Origin: Arthrobacter alpinus
Lineage (GTDB): Bacteria; Actinomycetota; Actinomycetes; Actinomycetales; Micrococcaceae
Assembly: GCF_001294625.1 (NCBI RefSeq)
Contig: NZ_CP012677.1
Location: forward strand, 1,736,001-1,800,000
Direction: 5' to 3'
Length of the DNA stretch: 64,000 nucleotides
Shown here: positions 29,127 to 38,491 of the stretch, piece after piece
Numbering within the stretch: position 1 is the first letter of the stretch
Layout: every line of letters starts with the position of its first letter
Program-made: the position numbers and the translations under genes
The notes under the pieces: model-generated
What the model was told of the DNA's origin: nothing
Databases searched by the model: none
The model's input: only the letters and a program-made list of their open reading frames with translations

Positions 29127-31298
29127 CTACAGCTGACATGAAACACAGTTTTCCACTTCGGTCCCTTCCAGCGCGAGCTGGCGGAGACGAATGTAGTAAA
29201 TGGTCTTGATGCCCTTGCGCCAGGCGTAAATCTGCGCCTTGTTGATGTCACGCGTGGTGGCGGTGTCCTTGAAGAACAACGTCAGGGACAGGCCCTGGTC
29301 CACGTGTTGCGTGGCAGCGGCGTAGGTGTCGATGACTTTCTCGAAGCCGATCTCGTACGCATCCTTGTAGTACTCGATGTTGTCGTTGCTCAGGTACGGG
29401 GCCGGGTAGTACACACGACCCAGCTTGCCTTCCTTGCGGATCTCGATCATGGAGGCGATCGGGTGGATCGAGGAGGTGGAGTTGTTGATGTAGCTGATGG
29501 AGCCTGTGGGCGGGACGGCCTGCAGGTTCTGGTTGTAGATGCCGTGTTCCATGACGGAGGCCTTCAGCTCACGCCAGTCCTCCTGGGTGGGGATGTGCAC
29601 GCTGTCGAACATCTGCAACACCTTTTCGGTCTGCGGCAGCCACTGACCATCGGTGTACTTGTCGAAGAAGGCGCCGCTGGCGTAGGTGGAGTTTTCAAAG
29701 CCGGCGAAGGTGCTCCCGGTTTCGATGGCCAACAGGTTCGAAGCCCGGATGCAGTGGTACACCACCGTGTAGAAGTAGATGTTGGTGAAGTCCAGGCCTT
29801 CAACGGATCCGTAGTGGACGCGTTCCCGGGCCAGGTAGCCGTGCAGGTTCATCTGGCCCAGGCCGATGGCGTGCGACTGGTCGTTGCCCTTGGCGATGGA
29901 GGGCACGCTGGTGATGTTGGACATGTCAGAGACAGCCGAGAGTGTGCGGATGGCCGTCTCGATGGTGCTGCCCAGGTCGGGGGAATCCATGGCCTTGGCA
30001 ATGTTCAGCGAGCCAAGGTTGCAGGAGATATCCTTGCCGGTCTCGTTGTAGGAGAGGTCATCGTTGTACGTGGTGGGCGCTGAAACTTGCAGGATCTCCG
30101 AGCACAGGTTGCTCATGATGATCTTGCCCTCGATGGGGTTGGCGCGGTTTACCGTGTCCTCGAACATGATGTAAGGGTAGCCGGATTCGAACTGGATCTC
30201 GGCGAGGGTCTGGAAGAACTCTCGGGCCTTGATCTTGGTCTTCTTGATCCGCGCGTCGTCAACCATTTCGTAGTACTTTTCGGTGACCGAAATGTCGGAG
30301 AACGGCATGCCGTAGACCTTTTCGACGTCGTACGGGGAGAACAAGTACATGTCCTCATCGCGCTTGGCCAGCTCAAAGGTGATGTCCGGGATCACCACAC
30401 CGAGTGAGAGGGTCTTGATGCGGACCTTTTCATCGGCGTTCTCACGCTTGGTGTCCAGGAAGCGGTTGATGTCGGGGTGGTGGGCGTGCAAGTACACGGC
30501 GCCGGCACCCTGGCGGGCGCCAAGCTGGTTGGCGTAGGAGAAGCTGTCCTCGAGAAGCTTCATAACCGGGATGACGCCGGAGGACTGGTTCTCGATCTGC
30601 TTGATGGGTGCGCCCACTTCGCGGATGTTGGTCAGTGCAAAGGCCACGCCGCCGCCGCGCTTGGACAGCTGCAGGGCCGAGTTGATGGAACGGCCAATGG
30701 ATTCCATGTTGTCTTCAATGCGCAGCAGGAAGCAGGAGACGAGCTCGCCGCGCTGGGCCTTGCCAGCATTCAAGAAGGTGGGGGTGGCGGGCTGGAAGCG
30801 GCCGTCGATGATCTCATCGACGATCTTGGTGGCCAGTTCCTCGTTGCCGCGGGCCAGGTGCAGGGCCACCATGCAGACGCGGTCCTCGTAGCGTTCCAGG
30901 AACCGGTTGCCGTCGAAAGTCTTCAGCGTGTAGGACGTATAGAACTTGAACGCGCCTAGGAACGTCTCGAAGCGGAACTTCTTCTTGTACGCGTGCTGGT
31001 AAAGCTCGCGGATGAAGTTCATCGTGTACTGGTCAAGGGTTTCGCGTTCGTAGTACTCGTTCTTGACCAAGTACTCCAGCTTTTCTTCCAGGTCGTGGAA
31101 GAACACGGTGTTGTTGTTCACGTGCTGGAGGAAATACTGGCGGGCTGCTGCCTTGTCCGCGTCGAACTGGATTTCGCCGTCCGCGTTGTACAAGTTCAGC
31201 ATGGCGTTGAGCTCGTGGTAGCTCATACCTTCCCATGCCGCAGGCATCGACTTGGACGCCTTCACTGTTGAGTCTTGTTCTGAGACAATCGTGTCCAA
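29127..31298 (-). CDS. nrdE: Ribonucleotide reductase large subunit NrdE (class Ib)
   Basis: 723-residue catalytic subunit that reduces ribonucleoside diphosphates. Visible are the active-site cysteine pair region ([28 protein letters not shown] and later NLCSEI), the radical-site glycine/threonine stretch, and the C-terminal Cys-x-x-Cys shuttle SCQL at the last residues (NCVSCQL), which is re-reduced by NrdH. TTG at 31298 overlaps the nrdI end by 37 bases; a GTG eleven codons later is possible. Class Ib identity rests on the NrdI/NrdH neighbours. Confidence 0.96.
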   Translation of the reverse strand: MDTIVSEQDSTVKASKSMPAAWEGMSYHELNAMLNLYNADGEIQFDADKAAARQYFLQHVNNNTVFFHDLEEKLEYLVKNEYYERETLDQYTMNFIRELYQHAYKKKFRFETFLGAFKFYTSYTLKTFDGNRFLERYEDRVCMVALHLARGNEELATKIVDEIIDGRFQPATPTFLNAGKAQRGELVSCFLLRIEDNMESIGRSINSALQLSKRGGGVAFALTNIREVGAPIKQIENQSSGVIPVMKLLEDSFSYANQLGARQGAGAVYLHAHHPDINRFLDTKRENADEKVRIKTLSLGVVIPDITFELAKRDEDMYLFSPYDVEKVYGMPFSDISVTEKYYEMVDDARIKKTKIKAREFFQTLAEIQFESGYPYIMFEDTVNRANPIEGKIIMSNLCSEILQVSAPTTYNDDLSYNETGKDISCNLGSLNIAKAMDSPDLGSTIETAIRTLSAVSDMSNITSVPSIAKGNDQSHAIGLGQMNLHGYLARERVHYGSVEGLDFTNIYFYTVVYHCIRASNLLAIETGSTFAGFENSTYASGAFFDKYTDGQWLPQTEKVLQMFDSVHIPTQEDWRELKASVMEHGIYNQNLQAVPPTGSISYINNSTSSIHPIASMIEIRKEGKLGRVYYPAPYLSNDNIEYYKDAYEIGFEKVIDTYAAATQHVDQGLSLTLFFKDTATTRDINKAQIYAWRKGIKTIYYIRLRQLALEGTEVENCVSCQL

Positions 31299-31738
31299 AA
31301 TTCTTCCAATCCTTCGCGAACCCGGTCCACGTCTTCCGACGTGCCCATCAGTTCAAAACGGTATAAATGCTGTACGTTGCACTTTTCAGCGACGATGTCA
31401 CCGGCGAGGCAATAGGTTTCGCCAAAATTTGTGTTTCCTGCGCCAATGACGCCACGGATCAAGTTCCTGTTTTCTTTTACGTTGAGAAACTTGATGACCT
31501 GTTTCGGAACTGCGCCCAGCCGATTTTCCCCGCCGTAGGTGGGAAGAACCAAGACGAAGGGCTCCTGTGCCAGGAGCGTTTCCTCAGAGGTGTAAATCGG
31601 TAACCGGGCCCCGTCCACACCCAGTTTCAGGACGAAACGGTGGGTGTTGTCCGAGGCTGAGGAGAAGTAGATCAGCCGGTTGGCGGTGTATCGCGACGCT
31701 ATCTGACCAACAGCGGTTTCTGCTGTTAAGGCTGACAT
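31262..31738 (-). CDS. nrdI: Flavodoxin-like NrdI
   Basis: 158 residues. The FMN-binding P loop is [11 protein letters not shown], followed by [27 protein letters not shown] and EEFWTRL, matching NrdI. It supplies oxidising equivalents for the Mn2-tyrosyl cofactor of NrdF. ATG at 31738 with GGAAAG eight bases upstream is preferred to the ORF's first Met. It overlaps nrdE by 37 bases and follows nrdH after 125 bases. Confidence 0.93.
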   Translation of the reverse strand: MSALTAETAVGQIASRYTANRLIYFSSASDNTHRFVLKLGVDGARLPIYTSEETLLAQEPFVLVLPTYGGENRLGAVPKQVIKFLNVKENRNLIRGVIGAGNTNFGETYCLAGDIVAEKCNVQHLYRFELMGTSEDVDRVREGLEEFWTRLSQNKTQQ

Positions 31739-31770
31739 GAGAATCACTTTCCAACAATTTACTTGCGGTT

Positions 31771-31802
31771 GTGGGGCCGAACGACTAACTGCTCGGCCCC
31801 AC
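31771..31802. terminator. Hairpin between nrdH and nrdI
   Basis: A 10-bp perfect stem GTGGGGCCGA/TCGGCCCCAC with a 12-base loop lies in the 124 bases after nrdH. The same GTGGGGCCGA word occurs again at about 32204. No T run. It may modulate the ratio of nrdH to nrdIE. Confidence 0.45.
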
Positions 31803-31862
31803 TTATCTGCGCTGGCGCAGGCTAACGGATGACGCTCCTGCGGGTCGGGGACCCGCCAGTCG

Positions 31863-32114
31863 TTACGCTACGTTCGAGGCTTCCTGGACGGCGGCAGCCA
31901 ATTCGGCGATCTTGTCCGGGCGGAAGCCCGACCAGTGGTCGGCGTCCGTGATGACCACGGGGGCCTGCTGGTAGCCCAGGCTCAACACATGCTCCAGGGC
32001 TGCCGGATCCGTGGAGATGTCCACGCTCTGGTACGTGATGCCCTTTTTGTCCAAGGCCCGGTAGGTGGCGTTGCACTGGACGCATGCAGGCTTGGTGTAA
32101 ACCGTGACGGTCAT
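31863..32114 (-). CDS. nrdH: Glutaredoxin-like protein NrdH
   Basis: 83 residues. Active site ACVQCNAT (Cys-x-x-Cys), the TKPACVQC start, SGFRPDKI at the C-terminus, as in NrdH redoxins, which reduce NrdE at thioredoxin reductase expense. The frame is open to 32195, but ATG at 32114 ([10 protein letters not shown]) with AGGGGAT upstream is the family start. It heads the nrd cluster. Confidence 0.95.
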   Translation of the reverse strand: MTVTVYTKPACVQCNATYRALDKKGITYQSVDISTDPAALEHVLSLGYQQAPVVITDADHWSGFRPDKIAELAAAVQEASNVA

Positions 32115-32443
32115 GATCGAGATCCCCTTTTTTCCTGAAAAAATTCTATGTTGAAGCACCGCTTCGAGTTGGCATTCGCAGGCCCTTGAGGCCACTCACT
32201 GTCGGTGGGGCCGAACAGCTTCCGCTATGGCCTCGCCAGTGTTTCAGGCCCTGGCCCGAAACACTTGAAATGATGTATTTGATACTACATGTAGTGCACG
32301 CCGCAGGGAACGACCCCAACATGATGTATTACAAGTATGTCATTTTATGCACCGACAGTCCACAGCTTCGAAGAGTTAAAAGTGCGAAAATTCAACGTTT
32401 AACCCCCGACTATCCACAGGCTGTGGAGTACTTCCTCACTTAA
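32115..32443 (-). promoter_or_regulatory. nrdHIE promoter/leader with candidate NrdR boxes and hairpin
   Basis: A 329-base gap. Candidate NrdR-type sites on the minus strand: a 12-bp perfect palindrome ACTACATGTAGT at 32284-32295, which fits the NrdR consensus acaCwAtATaTwGtgt at the central palindromic positions, and a weaker second element centred near 32333 (about 44 bases apart, near four helical turns). ATGATGTATT is also repeated at 32270 and 32321. A 28-base near-perfect inverted repeat at 32238-32265 lies in the likely 5' leader. No gene was found in the gap. Confidence 0.45.
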
Positions 32444-33700
32444 TCAGGCACGGCGTGTCGGAAGTTCCGGCGTGTCGTCCGTAGTGTCCTGCGTTCGGCT
32501 GGTTCGCGCTGACCGGGTGCTAAGGACGGGTGAGAATACCAGCACCAAGATTCCGGCCAGGGGCACTACCAGCAGCCCCACGCGCAAGGACGTGACATCG
32601 GAAATGGCTCCAACCACAGGTGGGGAGATCAAGAAGGCCACACGCATCAACCAACTCACCACCGTCAGTCCCGTCCCCGCCGGCAGCCCGGGCAAGGTGT
32701 CGGCAGCGTGCATGGCCGCTGGCACCAACGTGGCCACGCCCAAGCCCGCGGCCGCGAAGCCGGCAATGGTTCCAGGTACGGTGGGCCACAACAATGCAAG
32801 CCCCATGCCGAGTGCCACTATCAGGCCACCGGCCCGGGCGACTTGCCGCTGGCCGAAGCGGTCAACCAGTCTGTCACCGAGCATCCGGCCCACAAACTGG
32901 GCAGCCACCAAGGCAACGAAACCCAGCCCGGCCAGGGCCAACGGGGCTCCGAGTTCGCCGGCGAGATAGACAGAGGACCAGGTGCTGCCGGCATCCTCCA
33001 CCAGAGTGCTGCCGGCCGCGATCAGCACCAGCGCCGTCAGGACAAGGTACTTGTGCCGCCACCAAGGGCTCCGCACCACGGCACCGCCGCTCGTCGCAGG
33101 GCCTCCCAGATCGACGGCGTCGACCATCGTTGGCTCCTGCCCGGCCAGCAAGAGGTGCAGGCAGGACAGTGAGACGGCTGCTAAGACCGCCCCCGACACA
33201 CCAAGGTGCAGCAGCAATGGCGCCCTCCATCCCGCAGCTGCGGCTCCCATGAGCCCGCCGGCCACCGCCCCGATACTCCACACTGCATGGAAGGAATTGA
33301 GGATGGAACGGCCATACAGCCGCTGCACACGCAACCCGTGCGAATTTTGTGCCACATCGGTGATGGCGTCCATGGCCCCAGCCAGGCACAGTGCCGCCGC
33401 GAACACTATCCCCGACGGCGCCGCACCGACAAGCATGATGCCCAGGGCCGTCAGCACGGTTCCGGCCACGGCCACTCTGGAGGAGCGGAAGCGCCTGATC
33501 AGGAACCCGGAGGCCAGTCCTGCGGCCAGCGCCCCCACCGGGAACGACGCCACGGCAAGGCCAAACTCAGCATTGGAAAGCCCCAGCGCCTCCTTGATGG
33601 CAGGATAGCGGGGAACCAGGTTCGCGAACAAGGCACCGTTGGTGAAGAACAACGCTGCTACGGCAACGCGCGCCCGGCGCAGTTCGCTGGCGGGTTTCAT
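32444..33700 (-). CDS. MFS transporter
   Basis: 418 residues with about twelve hydrophobic segments, in two six-helix halves: N-terminal half from residue 10 (ARVAVAALFFTNGALFANLVPR) with GLASGFLIRRFRSSRVAVAG as the loop 2-3 motif, and C-terminal half starting at KYLVLTALVLI with FVGRMLGDRLVDRFGQRQ. Drug/sugar major facilitator pattern; no substrate can be assigned. It diverges from the LysR gene, with a 194-base promoter region, so it may be under that regulator's control. The tail is Ser/Thr-rich. Confidence 0.85.
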   Translation of the reverse strand: MKPASELRRARVAVAALFFTNGALFANLVPRYPAIKEALGLSNAEFGLAVASFPVGALAAGLASGFLIRRFRSSRVAVAGTVLTALGIMLVGAAPSGIVFAAALCLAGAMDAITDVAQNSHGLRVQRLYGRSILNSFHAVWSIGAVAGGLMGAAAAGWRAPLLLHLGVSGAVLAAVSLSCLHLLLAGQEPTMVDAVDLGGPATSGGAVVRSPWWRHKYLVLTALVLIAAGSTLVEDAGSTWSSVYLAGELGAPLALAGLGFVALVAAQFVGRMLGDRLVDRFGQRQVARAGGLIVALGMGLALLWPTVPGTIAGFAAAGLGVATLVPAAMHAADTLPGLPAGTGLTVVSWLMRVAFLISPPVVGAISDVTSLRVGLLVVPLAGILVLVFSPVLSTRSARTSRTQDTTDDTPELPTRRA

Positions 33701-33894
33701 GCCTTACCAACCATTCTCTCAGCAACGTCCTTGACCGGCTCATTGGGAACCGAATCAAAGGCCACCCTACTGCGGGCCAGTGAAAGTCCCAGTTCAGAGT
33801 TGACCGAAGCCATGGTGGCAGATGCCGTGATCACGTGCCAGTGGGCCACATATGCTTGCAGGAATACCCTACCCGTTCCGCAAAGGAGCACGCG
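33701..33894. promoter_or_regulatory. Divergent promoter region between MFS and LysR genes
   Basis: 194 bases with no gene. LysR regulators commonly bind T-N11-A sites between themselves and a divergently transcribed target; I did not identify a convincing site. Confidence 0.3.
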
Positions 33895-34827
33895 GTGATC
33901 AACCCGATCCACCTCAAGACCCTGCAGGAAGTGATCCGTCGAGGATCATTCGCCGCTGCAGCCACACAACTGGGCTATACGGCGTCGGCCGTGTCCCAGC
34001 AAATGTCGGCCCTGGAACGCGATACCGGCGTCGTACTTTTCCGCCGTTCGGCACGAAGCGTTCAACCCACAGATGCGGCCCTGGTGATGAACCGGCACGG
34101 CGCCAAGGTTCTCACCGACATCGACGCCCTGCTTGCTGCCAGTTCCCGCACCCAGGAAGGCACCAGCCAGGAACTGCGTTTGGGCATCTTTCCCTCGCTG
34201 GCCACCTATGTCCTCCCCCGGCTGTTGCGCAGTCCACAATGGCCAGGCCTGGGCATCAACCTCCATGTTTCCGTGGGTGAACCTCAGCAAACCATCGCCG
34301 GGCTGCGCGCCGGTGGCGAGTTGGATGTGGCACTGGTGTACCAGGTGGGCCAGGCGGGTTTGGCCTGGCCCCACACCATCAATCGGCAGTGGATTGGCGA
34401 CGACAACTTTCGGGTGGTGTTGCCCAAGGAGTGGGGTATTCAGGCTGGCTCCGAGGTGGCCGCGGCGCAGTTGTCGGACATGCCCTGGATCATGCATCAC
34501 CCCGGGACCAGCGATGCCACAGTCATCGAAAGGCTCTTTGCCAGCTGTAACCTGCACCCGCGCGTTGCAGCGTACAGCGACGACTTCAATGCAAGCCTGC
34601 AGCTTGCCTCGGTAGGCTTGGGCGCGGCCCTTGTCCCTGAACTGGCGCTGACACACCGCCCGGACAACGTGGTGGTGCTGGACGTACCCGAGATTCGGCT
34701 GGCCAGAAACATCTTTGCCCTGCTGATCAACGACAAGCACACGGCCCGCATTGGGGTTTTCGTCGACCAGCTGGCGGGCATTCTCCACGAACTGAACCAG
34801 ACAAGTTCGCTGAAGGGCCCCACATGA
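33895..34827 (+). CDS. LysR family transcriptional regulator
   Basis: 310 residues. An N-terminal winged helix-turn-helix (HLKTLQEVIRRGSFAAAATQLGYTASAVSQQMSALERDTG) followed by the substrate-binding two-lobed domain (ELRLGIFPSLATYVLPRLL, DVALVYQ, GLGAALVPELAL). The frame opens at 33835, but GTG at 33895 has AAAGGAG eight bases upstream and begins the family N-terminus. Effector unknown. Overlaps the SRPBCC gene by 4 bases. Confidence 0.88.
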   Translation: MINPIHLKTLQEVIRRGSFAAAATQLGYTASAVSQQMSALERDTGVVLFRRSARSVQPTDAALVMNRHGAKVLTDIDALLAASSRTQEGTSQELRLGIFPSLATYVLPRLLRSPQWPGLGINLHVSVGEPQQTIAGLRAGGELDVALVYQVGQAGLAWPHTINRQWIGDDNFRVVLPKEWGIQAGSEVAAAQLSDMPWIMHHPGTSDATVIERLFASCNLHPRVAAYSDDFNASLQLASVGLGAALVPELALTHRPDNVVVLDVPEIRLARNIFALLINDKHTARIGVFVDQLAGILHELNQTSSLKGPT

Positions 34828-35270
34828 GCATCCACTTCCGGCTCAATTCCACCAGTACTCAGCCACTGGAAACCCTGTTTGGCCGCTCGCTGAACATCGA
34901 GGACCATGTGGCCTCCATGGCCGCGTCCGGAGAAAACGCCGTTGGTGGTGTGAGGGCCGGAGAAATTGGGCTTGGCGAATCCGTCACCTGGCAGGCGCGC
35001 CACTTTGGCATCAACTTTCGCATGACGTCCCTGATCACGGAGCTGGATGCACCCCACGGCTTTGTTGACCAGCAGATCAAGGGCCCCTTCAGGGACTTCC
35101 GCCATGAGCACCGCTTCACAACGGACGATGGCTGCACCACGATGATCGATGACATCACCTTCACGGCGCCTTTTGGTCCGCTGGGCTGGCTTGTTGAACG
35201 ACTCGTGTTGGCCAGGTACCTCCGGCGGCTGATCGAGGCCCGCAATGACTACCTCTGCAGATCCGTCTAA
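34824..35270 (+). CDS. SRPBCC (START/polyketide cyclase-like) family protein
   Basis: 148 residues. The helix-grip pattern SVTWQARHFGINFRMTSLITELDAPHGFVDQQ and TTMIDDITFTAPFGPLGWLVERLVLARYLRRLIEARN is typical of SRPBCC proteins in actinobacteria, where their ligand is unknown. It overlaps the LysR gene stop by 4 bases, so it is likely the same transcript; its stop codon shares bases with the convergent aldehyde dehydrogenase stop. Confidence 0.75.
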   Translation: MSIHFRLNSTSTQPLETLFGRSLNIEDHVASMAASGENAVGGVRAGEIGLGESVTWQARHFGINFRMTSLITELDAPHGFVDQQIKGPFRDFRHEHRFTTDDGCTTMIDDITFTAPFGPLGWLVERLVLARYLRRLIEARNDYLCRSV

Positions 35271-36712
35271 GCCTTCCGGAATTTCTTGGCCGGAGCAACA
35301 AATCGCTTGATGATTTGCTTGGTGATGGCACCAAACGGCGGGTAGATCAGGGACAAGGTATCAGGGGAAAGCGGCTTTTCCAGGATGGCCTTGTGGTGGG
35401 AGAAGGTATCGATGGAATGCTTGCCGTGATAGCTTCCCATGCCGCTCTCCCCTACCCCTCCAAAGGGCAGGCCGGGCACGCTCAGGTGCACCACGGGAAC
35501 CCCAAAGTTCAGCGCCCCCGACGACGTCTGTTCCGTAAAGGCCTTCCGCACGTCCTTGTCTTCGCTGAAGACATATAGGGACAGCGGCTTGTCCCGGACG
35601 TTGATAAAGTCAATGGCCGCCTGTGCTGACGCCACGGTCACCAGGGGCAGGACGGGGCCGAAAATCTCGTCTTGCATTAAGGCGGACTCCGCATCGACGT
35701 GCATCACCGTCGGTTCAATGTAGCGGGTGGCAGCATCTGTTGCCCCTCCGGAAATCAGGGCCGAGCCGGTATCTTCTCGCAGATCCACCGCCAGCATCCC
35801 GGCCACCCGGGAGAAAGCGCCGTCGTTGATCATGCGCCCGTAAGCCAAACTATGAGCCGGCTGGTCCCCGTAGAGGGCACGGATGGCACCAGGAAGTTCA
35901 TCGGCCAAGCGGGCCAAGGCTGTATCGGTCCCCAAAACATAGTCGGGCGCCACACAGGTTTGTCCCGCATTCATGAACTTCCCCCAGGCGATACGGGCTG
36001 CGGCGGCCCGGGCATCCACCGTGTCGTCAATGTAGACCGGGGACTTGCCACCGAGCTCCAAGGTCACCGGCGTGAGGTTTTTCGCAGCGGCCGCCATGAC
36101 GATTCTGCCCACCCGGCCGTTGCCCGTGTAGAAGATGTGGTCAAAGCGTTGCGCCAGCAAGGTGGTTGTTTCCGGTACGGCACCCTCTACGATGCTCACT
36201 GCCCCGGCTAGATACTGGGGAACGATCCTGGCAAGGACAGCGGAACTGGCCGGCGCCAGCTCGCTGGGTTTGGCCACCACAGTGTTCCCGGCTGCGAGCG
36301 CACCGATGATGGGTGCCAGGAGAAGTTGGATGGGGTAGTTCCACGGTGCGATGACCAGGACGACGCCGAGAGGTTCCAGTACCGTTGTGGCCTTGGCTGG
36401 CAGCAGTGCCAGCGGCACGGGCGTCTTCCGTGGCGCCAGCCATGTGGACAAGTGTTTGACCGTGTGGGCTATCTCCGCGGTGAGGAAGCCGATTTCGGTG
36501 AGCCATGCCTCTGCCGGGTGTTTGCCAAGGTCGGCTGCGAGCGCGGCGGTGAAGTCGTCCCGGTGCTCGGTTAGCATTCGGTTCATTGCCTTAAGTTGCT
36601 CCAGCCGCCAGTCGAGAGGTTTGGTGATTCCCGAGGTGAAGAGTTGGCGGGCGGCATCCACCGCGGCCGGGATGGTGTTCGTTGCCGTGATGTCTAGTTC
36701 CTGTGCGCTCAT
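35267..36712 (-). CDS. Aldehyde dehydrogenase family protein
   Basis: 481 residues. The active-site Cys is in FMNAGQTCVAPDY, the catalytic Glu in TLELGGKSPVYI, and the NAD-binding PWNYPIQLLLAP motif lies near residue 120. The C-terminal extension (KQIIKRFVAPAKKFRK) is characteristic of the class 3/coniferyl-type branch. It oxidises aldehydes to acids; substrate not readable. Separate from the MFS-LysR locus, converging on the SRPBCC gene. Confidence 0.92.
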   Translation of the reverse strand: MSAQELDITATNTIPAAVDAARQLFTSGITKPLDWRLEQLKAMNRMLTEHRDDFTAALAADLGKHPAEAWLTEIGFLTAEIAHTVKHLSTWLAPRKTPVPLALLPAKATTVLEPLGVVLVIAPWNYPIQLLLAPIIGALAAGNTVVAKPSELAPASSAVLARIVPQYLAGAVSIVEGAVPETTTLLAQRFDHIFYTGNGRVGRIVMAAAAKNLTPVTLELGGKSPVYIDDTVDARAAAARIAWGKFMNAGQTCVAPDYVLGTDTALARLADELPGAIRALYGDQPAHSLAYGRMINDGAFSRVAGMLAVDLREDTGSALISGGATDAATRYIEPTVMHVDAESALMQDEIFGPVLPLVTVASAQAAIDFINVRDKPLSLYVFSEDKDVRKAFTEQTSSGALNFGVPVVHLSVPGLPFGGVGESGMGSYHGKHSIDTFSHHKAILEKPLSPDTLSLIYPPFGAITKQIIKRFVAPAKKFRKA

Positions 36713-36735
36713 GGCCCCAATCTACTCCTTGCCTG

Positions 36736-38262
36736 TTACTTGTCCCGCCTCCTGTCAGTTCCGGGAAGGGTTGGTCTGGTGGAGGCGTACTGGTGCCCGG
36801 TGGGGGTGATGACGGCCCCGTCCGGGGCGTTTGCCCAGCCGAGACTCTCCTTGGCCAGGTTGCATGCCTGGCACAGCCCCTGTCCGTTGCCTACGGTCGT
36901 TCTTCCCCCTGCGGCGAAGGACTTGATGTGGTCGTACTCGCGGATGGGCGCGTCGCACCATGGTGTGGCGCAGAGTTGGTCCTGGTCGAAGAGGAATCTC
37001 TTCATCCCGTCAGGGAAGAGTCTGGCCTTGGAGTCCATGGCTATGAGCTCTCTTGTATCCGGGTGGGTGTAGAGGCGCCTGAGCCATACCTGCGCCTGGC
37101 CTGCCGTGTTCATCACCATCCGTTGCGCCACAGGTGCTGGTATGGGTTGATAGCCGGTGAGAACTGCAGGCTCGTTTGCTCCGTCGAAGAGCGAGCCGTC
37201 GGTCATGATGAGGTCCAGATGGACATCTGCCTCCCGTGTGGAGAAGCAGTCCCCGCGCCTGGAATTCGCAGCTTGGTCACCGTTGCCCGTTGGTGTGGGT
37301 TCCCCGTCACCTACGCATGGCAGGTGACAGGCAAGTCTGTGGACCAGGGCGTCGGCCATGAGCTGGCCTTTGCCCCTGCCGTCCCCTTGCGCGCGGGCAG
37401 AGTCTGCCGCTTGGGTGAGTGATTTCAAGGCAGCTACCCCCTGCCGCAATGGCAACAAAGCGGATAGGTACGTCATCCCGTCAGCTGCCGGGCGCAGGGT
37501 GACGCATCGCTGTGACTCCGCCTTGGTCAGCCGTTTCACAAAGGCGTCCGGTTCCATCCTGTAGGCCATAACCCGAACTGCTGACACGAGCTGCTTGTTG
37601 CCCATGGTTTCCAAGACCCCTGGATCGGTAGCCAGTTCCGCGTCGATCCGCGAGCGCTGCTCGGGAGAGAGGAATTCTGACTCGGTGGCAATTATCTGGC
37701 CCCTGTATTCGGTGAGGGCACCGGTCGAACAGACTGCCAGGACCTCAGGGAATTCGCGCACCAGGCGAATCGCTGACTTCAGGAGGCGTGCACCAACAAC
37801 GGGCGACTCACGCCGTGCCAGCGCTATCTGGGCCGCAGTCCCCTTGCCAAGGTCTTCCCCCCTGACACCTGCGTACAATTGACGGGCTTGTTCCACTACG
37901 GCAAACAGCACCTCGGCTTTTGCTTGCGCGGCGGCGGCAGCATTTTTGGCGTTCTCCAACTCTCTGATGGCCCCTATCAGGGCAGCACCTGCCTGGGCCA
38001 GGACAGTGTCCACTGAAACTGAACAAGCGTCGACGGATACTTGTGGCAAGCGGGCAGCCTGCGCCATGGCAAGGGCCACGTCAACGGCTTCGAACACGGG
38101 CGCGCCGAAGCCATATAGCAGGGCATCAATGAATTCCAGGGAGTGCGCCACCGCCTCAGTTGCGGAGTGGACGACTCCAGGGACATCCGGTCCGGGCTGC
38201 CCGGTACGTGGGGCTCGCAGCCCAGCCCCACCAGCACCGTCCTCCCACCCAGGTATATTCAC
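36736..38262 (-). CDS. DUF222/HNH endonuclease domain protein (13E12-repeat type)
   Basis: About 508 residues. N-terminal DUF222-type region (helical; ARRESPVVGARLL, YRMEPDAFVKRLTKAESQRCVTLRPAADGMTYLSALLP) and a C-terminal HNH nuclease with Cys-x4-Cys (LCATPWCDAP), Asp-His (REYDHIKSFAAGG), NGQGLCQACNLAKE. Such proteins occur in multiple copies in Arthrobacter and mycobacterial genomes (13E12-like) and their function is not established; some are linked to mobile repeats. GTG at 38262 follows TAAGGA; the long N-terminal run before it reads unlike the family, so I discard it. Confidence 0.75.
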   Translation of the reverse strand: MNIPGWEDGAGGAGLRAPRTGQPGPDVPGVVHSATEAVAHSLEFIDALLYGFGAPVFEAVDVALAMAQAARLPQVSVDACSVSVDTVLAQAGAALIGAIRELENAKNAAAAAQAKAEVLFAVVEQARQLYAGVRGEDLGKGTAAQIALARRESPVVGARLLKSAIRLVREFPEVLAVCSTGALTEYRGQIIATESEFLSPEQRSRIDAELATDPGVLETMGNKQLVSAVRVMAYRMEPDAFVKRLTKAESQRCVTLRPAADGMTYLSALLPLRQGVAALKSLTQAADSARAQGDGRGKGQLMADALVHRLACHLPCVGDGEPTPTGNGDQAANSRRGDCFSTREADVHLDLIMTDGSLFDGANEPAVLTGYQPIPAPVAQRMVMNTAGQAQVWLRRLYTHPDTRELIAMDSKARLFPDGMKRFLFDQDQLCATPWCDAPIREYDHIKSFAAGGRTTVGNGQGLCQACNLAKESLGWANAPDGAVITPTGHQYASTRPTLPGTDRRRDK

Positions 38263-38491
38263 CACGTCATCCTTACCGTCTTTTGCAGGGTATCTCCCTG
38301 CCCTGGTTTTCAAGCCTAACCATCGACAGTTCCAGCACAAGACGCAAATTAGAATATGTGTTCGAGCGCGGTTCTGGAGGTGCCTGTGGAGGGCTGAACC
38401 CGGCGTAAAGTGCCAAGCGGCGGTCCTTGCCTCCCCATGGGCAGGCAAGGACCGCCGTCGACCATCAATGGATGAACACCAGGGGTGGGGA
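38263..38491. other. Intergenic region between DUF222 gene and metE
   Basis: 229 bases, containing the metE terminator hairpin described separately and otherwise no feature I recognise. Confidence 0.4.
38419..38456 (-). terminator. Terminator of metE
   Basis: A 14-bp perfect stem (38419-38432 with 38443-38456) with a 10-base loop lies 35 bases after the metE stop. Its core GGCGGTCCTTGCC is GC-rich; no T run. Confidence 0.7.

Noticed and set aside
32400..32425. DnaA-box-like CTATCCACA and a CCACAG-CTGTGG repeat
   Set aside because: One imperfect box and no clustering, no dnaA or origin genes nearby.
36736..38262. DUF222/HNH gene as an active mobile element
   Set aside because: No transposase, inverted ends or attachment site were found next to it.
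38100..38448. Long N-terminal extension of the DUF222/HNH gene
   Set aside because: Residues before GTG 38262 read as non-coding composition and are not part of the family.
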